A DNA stretch of 5,047 bases, from the NCBI GenBank assembly GCA_023425485.1, contig JAFACO010000354.1, positions 1-5,047 of the forward strand. The letters run 5' to 3'. Under the pieces are notes generated by a model, which did no database searches, was not told the DNA's origin, and saw only the letters and a list, made by a program, of their open reading frames with translations. Shown here one piece after another: positions 1-5,047 of this stretch (within the stretch, counting starts at the first letter, position 1; every line of letters starts with the position of its first letter). This stretch comes from Bacillota bacterium. Its GTDB lineage: Bacteria > Bacillota > Clostridia > Lachnospirales > Lachnospiraceae. The translations under genes and the position numbers were made by a program.

Positions 1-1419
1 GAGATGGGATATACCTTCCGTCCGGAATTTATTGTAGATCAGGGATATTATAATAATCAGTACCGTACCCCAAGTAAAGAGTTTAAAGACTTCCAGACGT
101 TTCAGAGACGAGAAGTGGCAAAATTAGCAAAGGAAATGGTAGATATAACCCATGAATACGGTAAGGAAGCGATGATGTTCCTGGGAGATCATTGGATAGG
201 AACAGAGCCGTTTATGGAAGAATTTAAGACCTTAGGGCTGGATGCCGTGGTTGGAAGTGTAGGAAATGGCAGCACATTGAGGCTGATCAGTGATATTTCT
301 GATGTAAAATATACGGAAGGAAGGCTTCTGCCATATTTCTTCCCCGATACTTTTTATGAAGGAGGAGACCCTGTTAAAGAAGCAAAAATAAACTGGGTAA
401 CTGCAAGACGTGCAATTCTTAGAAAACCCATAGATCGAATCGGATATGGCGGTTATTTGAAGCTGGCTTGTCAATTCCCAGAGTTTATTGAATATGTAGA
501 AGCTATTTGCAAGGAATTTCGGGAGCTGTACGAAAATATCAAGGGGACAATACCATACTGCACCAAAAAGGTGGCAGTGCTAAACAGCTGGGGTAAAATG
601 CGTGCCTGGGGTGCCCATATGGTACATCATGCACTGTATCAGAAACAAAATTATAGTTATGCCGGAGTAATTGAAGCCTTAAGTGGAACACCATTTGAAG
701 TGTCCTTTATTAATTTTGACGATATAAGAAACGATAGTAACCTATTAAAGAATATAGATGTAATTATTAACGTAGGGGATGGAGACACAGCACATACCGG
801 TGGAGAAGCCTGGGAAGATGCGGTGGTATCAAGCGCAATCCGTCAGTTTGTTTATGAAGGAGGAGGCTTAATTGGCATTGGTGAGCCTTCCGGGCATCAG
901 TACCAGGGCCGTTATATCCAGTTGGCAAATGTCTTCGGTATAGAAAAGGAAACAGGCTTCACCTTAAATTACGATAAATATAACTGGAATACCGTCAGTG
1001 GACACTTTATAACCGAAGACTGTACAAAAGAAGTGGATTTCGGTGAGGGTAAGAAAAATATGTACGCTTTAGACGAGGCCACGGTTCTTGTTCAAAAAGA
1101 CAAAGAAGTTCAGATGGCAGTCAATGAATTTGGCAAGGGAAGAAGCGTTTATATCAGTGGACTGCCGTATAGCTTTGAAAATAGCAGGCTTCTTTACAGA
1201 AGCATTCTGTGGAGTACTCACGATGAAGAGAACTTAAATAAGTGGTTCTCCAGCAATTTTAATGTGGAAGTACATGCTTATGTAAAAAATAATAAGTACT
1301 GTGTGGTAAATAACACCTATGAGCCGCAAAAAACAACCATTTACCGAGGAGATTCCAGTTCCTTTGACCTTGAGTTAAAAGCGAATGAAATAATTTGGTA
1401 TGAGATAACAAAGCAGTAA
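1..1419 (+). CDS. lnpA: Galacto-N-biose/lacto-N-biose phosphorylase (GH112), 5'-truncated by window edge
   Basis: A GH112 phosphorylase cleaves Gal-beta-1,3-GlcNAc or Gal-beta-1,3-GalNAc with inorganic phosphate to alpha-Gal-1-P and free HexNAc, in the cytoplasm. The frame is open through base 1, so the ATG at 4 is an internal codon. Family members are about 720-750 aa; the 472 codons here are the C-terminal two thirds. Numbering from that Met, residues 1-185 are the rest of the TIM-barrel catalytic domain. GDHWIGTEP at 61-69 holds D62, the likely acid/base, corresponding to Asp313 of the Bifidobacterium longum enzyme by offset. GRLLPYFFPDTF (106-117) follows. Residues about 187-405 form the glutamine-amidotransferase-like alpha/beta domain (KVAVLNSWGKMRAWG; FVYEGGGLIGIGEPSG; YISGLPYS). 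The last ~60 residues are the C-terminal beta domain. NagB, NahK and GalE next door favour a HexNAc acceptor, but GH112 also contains galactosyl-rhamnose phosphorylases and the acceptor-determining N-terminal part is missing. Family call strong, exact substrate inferred. Confidence 0.93.
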   Translation, partial: EMGYTFRPEFIVDQGYYNNQYRTPSKEFKDFQTFQRREVAKLAKEMVDITHEYGKEAMMFLGDHWIGTEPFMEEFKTLGLDAVVGSVGNGSTLRLISDISDVKYTEGRLLPYFFPDTFYEGGDPVKEAKINWVTARRAILRKPIDRIGYGGYLKLACQFPEFIEYVEAICKEFRELYENIKGTIPYCTKKVAVLNSWGKMRAWGAHMVHHALYQKQNYSYAGVIEALSGTPFEVSFINFDDIRNDSNLLKNIDVIINVGDGDTAHTGGEAWEDAVVSSAIRQFVYEGGGLIGIGEPSGHQYQGRYIQLANVFGIEKETGFTLNYDKYNWNTVSGHFITEDCTKEVDFGEGKKNMYALDEATVLVQKDKEVQMAVNEFGKGRSVYISGLPYSFENSRLLYRSILWSTHDEENLNKWFSSNFNVEVHAYVKNNKYCVVNNTYEPQKTTIYRGDSSSFDLELKANEIIWYEITKQ

Positions 1420-1432
1420 GGAGAGTACAGTA

Positions 1433-2179
1433 ATGATAATTTATAAAGCTTCCGATTATCAGGATATGAGTAGAAAGGCAGCAAATATCATATCTGCTCA
1501 TATTATTTTAAAACCAGATAGTGTGTTGGGGTTGGCAACCGGCTCTACCCCGATTGGAATATATCGTCAGTTGGTTGATTGGTATAAAAAAGGAGATTTG
1601 GATTTTAGAAAAGTAAAAACTGTTAATCTGGATGAATACAAAGGATTGGCATCCGATAACTGTCAAAGTTACCAGTATTTCATGAGACAGAATTTATTTG
1701 ACCATATAAATATAGATAAGAAAAATACGTTCCTTCCCGATGGAACCAATGAGGATAGTGACGGCGAATGCAGCAGATTTGATTCAATCCTAGATCAATT
1801 GGGAGGGATAGACCTTCAACTGCTTGGCTTAGGTCATAATGGACATATTGGTTTCAATGAACCCAGTGATAGCTTCAAGAAAGGTACTCATTGTGTTGCA
1901 TTATCAGAAAGTACGTTGGAAGCAAATTCCCGCCTGTTTGAAGGAGAAGAAACTGTACCGGAATTTGCATATACCATGGGAATAAAATCAATTATGCAGG
2001 CAAAGAAGATTGTCCTGGCGGTGAGTGGTACGGATAAGGCGGATATTTTAAAAAGTGCGTTAACCGGTCCCGTTACTCCCGCAGTTCCAGCCTCTATTTT
2101 ACAGCTTCATCCCGACTTTACGGTAGTTGCAGATGAGGCAGCTCTATCAAAGGTGAAATTGGATAATATTGTTCTTTGA
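1433..2179 (+). CDS. nagB: Glucosamine-6-phosphate deaminase NagB
   Basis: NagB converts glucosamine-6-phosphate to fructose-6-phosphate and ammonia, the step that feeds amino sugars into glycolysis. The 248-aa protein has full family length. LATGSTP (34-40) is the phosphate-binding loop. NLDEY (65-69) carries D67, the catalytic base equivalent to E. coli Asp72. LGLGHNGHIGFNEP (131-144) holds N136, H138 and E143, matching E. coli Asp141/His143/Glu148; Asn in the first position is usual in the short Gram-positive enzymes, which are generally not allosterically activated by GlcNAc-6-P. VSGTDKA near 198-204 and the VPAS segment near 218 are also typical. The ATG lies 13 nt after the phosphorylase stop. 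Its Shine-Dalgarno AAGGAG (1418-1423) overlaps that stop codon, so the two genes are surely co-transcribed. No nagA is in the window, so the deacetylase must come from elsewhere. Confidence 0.96.
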   Translation: MIIYKASDYQDMSRKAANIISAHIILKPDSVLGLATGSTPIGIYRQLVDWYKKGDLDFRKVKTVNLDEYKGLASDNCQSYQYFMRQNLFDHINIDKKNTFLPDGTNEDSDGECSRFDSILDQLGGIDLQLLGLGHNGHIGFNEPSDSFKKGTHCVALSESTLEANSRLFEGEETVPEFAYTMGIKSIMQAKKIVLAVSGTDKADILKSALTGPVTPAVPASILQLHPDFTVVADEAALSKVKLDNIVL

Positions 2180-2309
2180 TATTAGGATGTGTTTGGAGAT
2201 TAAAACTAAGATGAATGTATTTTAAAGCATAGGTTGTATAGACGTACTTTTGAGTATATTGTGTTTGTAATTAATTTTCGATTTATCTTAGAAAGGGAGG
2301 CGTATAAGA
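2180..2309 (+). promoter_or_regulatory. 130-nt leader between nagB and the nucleotidyltransferase, with long-range inverted repeat
   Basis: This gap is far longer than the two tight junctions of the operon and has no coding potential. CTAAGATGAAT (2206-2216) is complementary to ATTTATCTTAG (2281-2291): 11 pairs including one G-T (G-U in RNA) at 2213/2284. The right arm ends directly before the Shine-Dalgarno. Inside lies a small hairpin, GTACT 2244-2248 with AGTAT 2253-2257 (outermost pair G-U) and loop TTTG. The middle is AT-rich. Weak promoter-like boxes exist (TTGTAT 2234-2239 with TATTGT 2257-2262, 17-nt spacing), but they are no better than expected in such sequence. There is no GC-rich hairpin with a T-tract, so no terminator is called. 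The same outer arms recur in the next leader. Folding and function are inferred. Confidence 0.4.
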
Positions 2310-2312
2310 GTG
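2292..2312 (+). promoter_or_regulatory. Strong Shine-Dalgarno deciding a GTG start
   Basis: AAAGGGAGG (2292-2300) is a near-ideal ribosome binding site, 9 nt before GTG at 2310-2312. The next in-frame ATG (residue 8 of this reading) would remove the first strand of the Rossmann-like fold and lies too far from this site. The GTG start is therefore preferred. Confidence 0.8.
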
Positions 2313-3221
2313 GAACCTGTATTAGTAATAATGGCAGCAGGAATGGGTAGCAGATACGGCGGGATGAAACAAATTGATCCAGTGGATGATAGAGGTCATA
2401 TTATTATGGACTTCTCCATTTATGACGCCATAAGAGCTGGGTTTAAAAATGTTGTGTTTATTATAAAACCTGAAATAGAAGAGGAATTCAAAAGAGTAAT
2501 TGGAGACCGCATCAGTAAGAAGATAAATGTTCAGTATGTTTTTCAAAAAATAGATTATTTACCAGAAGGGTATCAAGTTCCTAGCGAAAGAGTGAAACCC
2601 TGGGGCACAGGACACGCTGTATTAAGTTGTTTAGGAGTTGTAAAGGGACCCTTTGCAGTAATTAATGCAGACGACTATTATGGAGTAACAGCATATAAAG
2701 CAATCTATAATTTCTTAACATCGGCTCAGAAGAAGGACCTATCTCGCTATGCTATGGTGGGCTACCAACTGGAAAATACCTTAACGGAACATGGACATGT
2801 AGCCCGGGGAGTTTGTGAAATCACAGTGGATGGATATTTAAAGGATATCTGTGAAAGAACAAGAATTGAACAATATGAGTCTGGAGCCAGATATACAGAA
2901 GATGAGGGCAAATCCTGGATTACCATTCCAAAGAATAGCATTGTCTCTATGAATATGTGGGGCTTTCCGTCAAGTATACTTAAGGAATTAGAAGAAAGGT
3001 ATAAAAACTTCTTAAGTAAGGAAGCCCGGCAAAATCCATTAAAAGCAGAGTATTTCTTGCCCATGGTAGTAGGAGAATTGATAAGGGAGCAAAAAGCGAC
3101 TGTGGAGGTTCTTAAATCCGAAGATAAATGGTACGGAGTGACCTACAAAGAAGACAAGGAAGCGGTAGTAACTGCCATTGTCAAGTTGAAAGAGCAAGGG
3201 TTATATCCACAAGAATTTTAA
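2310..3221 (+). CDS. GalU/RmlA-like sugar-1-phosphate nucleotidyltransferase (probable UTP-dependent)
   Basis: The 303-aa cytoplasmic protein belongs to the nucleotidyl-transferase (NTP_transferase) superfamily, which joins a sugar-1-phosphate to an NTP and releases pyrophosphate. The N-terminus MAAGMGSRYGGMKQIDP (8-24) is the nucleotide-binding signature, with G11, G13, R15 and K20. PWGTGHAV (97-104) contacts the base and sugar in this family. NADDYYG (119-125) supplies the metal-binding Asp (D121 or D122). EYFLP (247-251) and KWYGVTY (273-279) are further substrate-side segments. There is no C-terminal left-handed beta-helix or acetyltransferase domain, so it is not a GlmU. It sits between nagB and nahK, where bifidobacterial clusters have the GalT-type lnpC. 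I infer that it makes UDP-Gal and/or UDP-HexNAc from Gal-1-P or HexNAc-1-P. Nucleotide and sugar specificity cannot be read from sequence alone; GalU-like, GalNAc-1-P or other uses remain open. Confidence 0.85.
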   Translation: MEPVLVIMAAGMGSRYGGMKQIDPVDDRGHIIMDFSIYDAIRAGFKNVVFIIKPEIEEEFKRVIGDRISKKINVQYVFQKIDYLPEGYQVPSERVKPWGTGHAVLSCLGVVKGPFAVINADDYYGVTAYKAIYNFLTSAQKKDLSRYAMVGYQLENTLTEHGHVARGVCEITVDGYLKDICERTRIEQYESGARYTEDEGKSWITIPKNSIVSMNMWGFPSSILKELEERYKNFLSKEARQNPLKAEYFLPMVVGELIREQKATVEVLKSEDKWYGVTYKEDKEAVVTAIVKLKEQGLYPQEF

Positions 3222-3344
3222 GAAGTAGACAGCGAAACTTATAACTGTAAGATTAGTATTAACAACGAATGCTGTTTCGGAACGGAAGTAAAGCGTTAAA
3301 ACGCTTATGACGTTTTGCAATAATCTTAAGGAAAGGATATTATT
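3222..3344 (+). promoter_or_regulatory. 123-nt structured leader upstream of nahK
   Basis: TAAGATTA (3248-3255) and TAATCTTA (3321-3328) are a perfect 8-bp inverted repeat whose right arm runs into the nahK Shine-Dalgarno (AAGGAAAGGA, 3328-3337; ATG at 3345). Between the arms are two local hairpins. One is CTGTT 3272-3276 with AACGG 3281-3285 and loop TCGG (one G-U pair). The other is AAGCGTT 3291-3297 with AACGCTT 3300-3306. In RNA these could form a three-way junction. An alternative stem, AAAACG 3298-3303 with CGTTTT 3311-3316, overlaps and excludes the second hairpin. A weak promoter-like pair (TAGACA 3226-3231 and TAAGAT 3248-3253, 16-nt spacing) is also present, so a secondary internal start is possible but unproven. 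Confidence 0.42.
3291..3306. repeat. 7+2+7 palindrome upstream of nahK, possible operator
   Basis: AAGCGTT-AA-AACGCTT is a perfect inverted repeat with 7-bp arms. It is more GC-rich than its surroundings and lies 38 nt before the nahK start codon. The half site AAGCGTT resembles the core of LacI/GalR-family and CcpA (cre) half sites. The centre is not the usual CG, however, and cre flanks match poorly (about 11 of 14 positions). It could equally be the top of an RNA hairpin. The regulator is unknown. Confidence 0.35.
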
Positions 3345-4460
3345 ATGACAAGAGATGGATATTGTGCTAAAATTGAGGAAGCAATCTGTCACCTTGATTT
3401 TAAAGGAACTTTGATCGATTATGAACGTTATGGGCATGGTCATATTAATGATACCTTTGTTGTACGATTTACACAGGAGGATCAAAGTATCCTTCGCTAT
3501 ATTTTACAAAGAATGAACCATGAAACCTTTCATCGTCCGGACCAGTTAATGAAAAATATTGCAGGTGTGACATCTTTTCTAAGAAAGAAAATCATACTGA
3601 ACAAGGGGGATGTTAATCGGGAAACTATGAATGTTATAGCCACAAAGGAGGGAAATGCCTATTATAGAGATAGTATCGGATCCTATTGGAGAGCGTATTC
3701 ATTCATAGAAGATGCCACCTGCTTTGATTTGGTAGAAAAACCCGAGGACTTTTATCAAAGCGCCATAGCCTTTGGACGCTTCCGGGAGCTATTAGCGGAT
3801 TATCCGGCAGATACCTTATTTGAGACCATCAAGGATTTTCACAATACCCCGGTTCGTCTTGATAATTTAAGAAAAGCGGTAGAGAAGGATATCCTGGGCA
3901 GAGCCAAAGAGGTAACAGCTGAGATAGAATTTGCACTCCAAAGGGAAGAATTTATTCATACTTTAATGGACTTATATGAGGCAGGAAAGCTCCCGCTAAA
4001 AGTAACACACAATGATACAAAATTGAATAACATTATGATTGATAATCGCACAGGAAAAGCCATTTGTGTAATTGATTTGGATACGGTTATGCCGGGATTT
4101 TCGGTGACCGATTTTGGTGACTCCGTTCGTTTTGGAGCAAGTACCGGAGCAGAGGATGAGCCTGATTTAAGTAAAGTCAATTTTGATCTTCAGCTTTACG
4201 AAATCTATACCAAAGGTTTTTTAGAGGGCTGCAATGGAAGTCTTAGTGAAACAGAGCTAGATATGCTTCCGGTAGGCGCAAAGATAATGACACTGGAATG
4301 CGGAATACGTTTTCTAACAGACTATTTGCAGGGGGATACCTACTTTAGAACTCATAGAGAAGGTCATAACCTCGACAGAGCCAGAACACAATTTAAGTTG
4401 GTAGCAGACATGGAACAGCACTGGGACGAAATGGTTACAATCGTTAATAAATATCGTTAG
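3345..4460 (+). CDS. nahK: N-acetylhexosamine 1-kinase NahK (LnpB)
   Basis: NahK phosphorylates GlcNAc or GalNAc at the anomeric carbon with ATP, giving HexNAc-1-P; it takes up the HexNAc freed by the GH112 phosphorylase. The 371-aa protein is an aminoglycoside-phosphotransferase-fold kinase of normal length. GHGHINDTF (30-38) is the nucleotide-side glycine-rich loop. LQRMN (54-58) is a family hallmark. THNDTKLNN (221-229) is the Brenner-type catalytic loop with base D224 and metal ligand N229, corresponding to Asp208 of the B. longum enzyme. VIDLDTVMPG (242-251) holds D244, the DFG-like metal ligand, and DFGDSVR (256-262) follows. The start has a good Shine-Dalgarno at 3328-3337. The stop TAG is only 11 nt before galE. 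Distant alternatives with this fold (homoserine or choline kinase, AmgK) fit the motifs and neighbours less well. Confidence 0.93.
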   Translation: MTRDGYCAKIEEAICHLDFKGTLIDYERYGHGHINDTFVVRFTQEDQSILRYILQRMNHETFHRPDQLMKNIAGVTSFLRKKIILNKGDVNRETMNVIATKEGNAYYRDSIGSYWRAYSFIEDATCFDLVEKPEDFYQSAIAFGRFRELLADYPADTLFETIKDFHNTPVRLDNLRKAVEKDILGRAKEVTAEIEFALQREEFIHTLMDLYEAGKLPLKVTHNDTKLNNIMIDNRTGKAICVIDLDTVMPGFSVTDFGDSVRFGASTGAEDEPDLSKVNFDLQLYEIYTKGFLEGCNGSLSETELDMLPVGAKIMTLECGIRFLTDYLQGDTYFRTHREGHNLDRARTQFKLVADMEQHWDEMVTIVNKYR

Positions 4461-4471
4461 GAGTGGAGATA

Positions 4472-5047
4472 ATGGCAATCTTAGTTACGGGTGGTGCAGG
4501 TTATATTGGAAGCCACACTTGTGTAGAACTGTTAAATCAAGGCTATGAAGTGGTGGTTGTTGATAATCTTAGTAATTCCAGTGAAGAAGCACTGGAAAGA
4601 GTGAAAAAGATTACAGGGAAAAATATCACCTTTTATAAGGCGGATTTATTGGACAAAGAAGCCTTGGAAGAAATCTTTGATGAAGAAGTAATTGAAGGGG
4701 TAATTCATTTTGCAGGGTTAAAGGCCGTAGGTGAATCTGTTCAAAAGCCTTTGGAGTATTATCATAATAATATTACGGGAACGTTAAACCTATGTGAGGT
4801 AATGCGTGAACATAAGGTAAAGAATATTGTGTTCAGCTCCTCAGCAACTGTATATGGAACCCCCAATTCGGTACCAATCAAAGAAGATTTTCCGCTTTCC
4901 ACAACAAATCCTTATGGTTCCACAAAACTTATGCTGGAAAGAATATTATCAGACTTACATACTGCGAATACTGACTGGAACGTTATTCTGCTTCGATATT
5001 TTAATCCAATCGGTGCACATTCCAGTGGCAGCATTGGGGAAGATCCG
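4472..5047 (+). CDS. galE: UDP-glucose/UDP-HexNAc 4-epimerase GalE, 3'-truncated by window edge
   Basis: GalE interconverts UDP-Gal and UDP-Glc, and in some members UDP-GalNAc and UDP-GlcNAc, with bound NAD. The ATG at 4472 follows AGGAG (4459-4463), which overlaps the nahK stop. 192 codons run open to the right edge; the family is about 330-340 aa, so roughly 140 residues are missing. TGGAGYIGSH (6-15) is the NAD-binding loop. VDNLSNSS (30-37) binds the adenosine ribose side. HFAGLKAVGES (79-89) is the conserved nicotinamide-proximal segment. FSSSATVYG (121-129) holds the catalytic Ser/Thr region, and Y148/K152 of YGSTK form the YxxxK pair (E. coli Tyr149/Lys153). RYFNPIGAH (175-183) is also conserved. 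The residue that gates N-acetyl substrates (E. coli Tyr299) lies beyond the window, so HexNAc activity cannot be judged here. Tight coupling to nahK suggests it serves both branches. Confidence 0.96.
   Translation, partial: MAILVTGGAGYIGSHTCVELLNQGYEVVVVDNLSNSSEEALERVKKITGKNITFYKADLLDKEALEEIFDEEVIEGVIHFAGLKAVGESVQKPLEYYHNNITGTLNLCEVMREHKVKNIVFSSSATVYGTPNSVPIKEDFPLSTTNPYGSTKLMLERILSDLHTANTDWNVILLRYFNPIGAHSSGSIGEDP

Noticed and set aside
4..6. ATG at base 4 as the true start of the first gene
   Set aside because: The frame is open to base 1, no ribosome binding site can be seen, and the protein begins in the middle of the GH112 catalytic barrel. It is an internal Met of a truncated gene.
1417..1433. 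Possible translational frameshift or fusion between the phosphorylase and nagB
   Set aside because: Both proteins have normal family ends; the 13-nt gap with a stop-overlapping ribosome binding site is ordinary operon coupling.
2234..2262. Internal promoter TTGTAT / TATTGT before the nucleotidyltransferase
   Set aside because: Each box matches consensus at only about four of six positions; such pairs are common in AT-rich intergenic DNA. Kept only as a remark.
3226..3253. Internal promoter TAGACA / TAAGAT before nahK
   Set aside because: The -35 box is good (five of six) but the -10 is weak, and it overlaps the left arm of the leader repeat. Not enough for a separate call.
3287..3300. CcpA catabolite-responsive (cre) site
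   Set aside because: The AAGCGTT core fits, but outer positions (the leading TG and the C near the end) do not match; three mismatches in 14.
3291..3316. Rho-independent terminator between the nucleotidyltransferase and nahK
   Set aside because: The stem is short and A/T-closed, and only four T follow, after an intervening ATGACG. This does not resemble an efficient terminator, and co-directional operon genes follow.
232..4180. Antisense open frames of 74-100 codons at 232-474, 1259-1501, 2322-2546, 2762-3064, 3201-3485 and 3956-4180
   Set aside because: All lie mostly opposite well-supported genes, have Cys/Ser/Ile-rich compositions typical of reverse-complement reading, and show no family motifs.

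Overview
The window reads as a slice of an AT-rich, low-GC Gram-positive genome, most likely a Clostridia/Lachnospiraceae-type gut or plant-degrading anaerobe such as Lachnoclostridium phytofermentans or a relative. The grounds are strong AGGAG-type ribosome binding sites, an A/T-rich third codon position, the Firmicutes-type NagB active-site motif, and a GH112 phosphorylase locus of the kind known from that group. The species assignment is inference; no database search was possible.

All five genes lie on the + strand and look like one catabolic unit for beta-1,3-galactosyl-N-acetylhexosamines (lacto-N-biose from milk glycans, galacto-N-biose from mucin core 1). In order they are: the C-terminal two thirds of a GH112 galacto-N-biose/lacto-N-biose phosphorylase (1-1419, cut by the left edge); nagB, glucosamine-6-phosphate deaminase (1433-2179); a GalU/RmlA-like sugar-1-phosphate nucleotidyltransferase (2310-3221, GTG start); nahK/lnpB, N-acetylhexosamine 1-kinase (3345-4460); and the first 192 codons of galE, UDP-hexose 4-epimerase (4472-5047, cut by the right edge).

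Proposed flow: the phosphorylase splits the disaccharide with phosphate into Gal-1-P and GlcNAc or GalNAc. NahK phosphorylates the freed HexNAc at C1. The sugar-1-phosphates are activated to UDP-sugars and epimerised by GalE, giving Glc-1-P and GlcNAc-1-P. After mutase and deacetylase steps encoded elsewhere, NagB passes the amino sugar to fructose-6-phosphate. In the bifidobacterial version of this cluster (lnpABCD) the activating enzyme is LnpC, a GalT-type UDP-glucose:hexose-1-phosphate uridylyltransferase. Here a UTP-type nucleotidyltransferase occupies that place, which is the main metabolic point of interest.

Two junctions are tight (13 and 11 nt) and two are long (130 and 123 nt). The two long leaders share an architecture: a TAAGAT...ATCTTA inverted repeat about 81-84 nt long, whose right arm ends just before the Shine-Dalgarno sequence, with small hairpins inside. 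The second leader also holds a 7+2+7 palindrome that could be an operator. I see no RNA genes, insertion sequences, CRISPR arrays or convincing rho-independent terminators.
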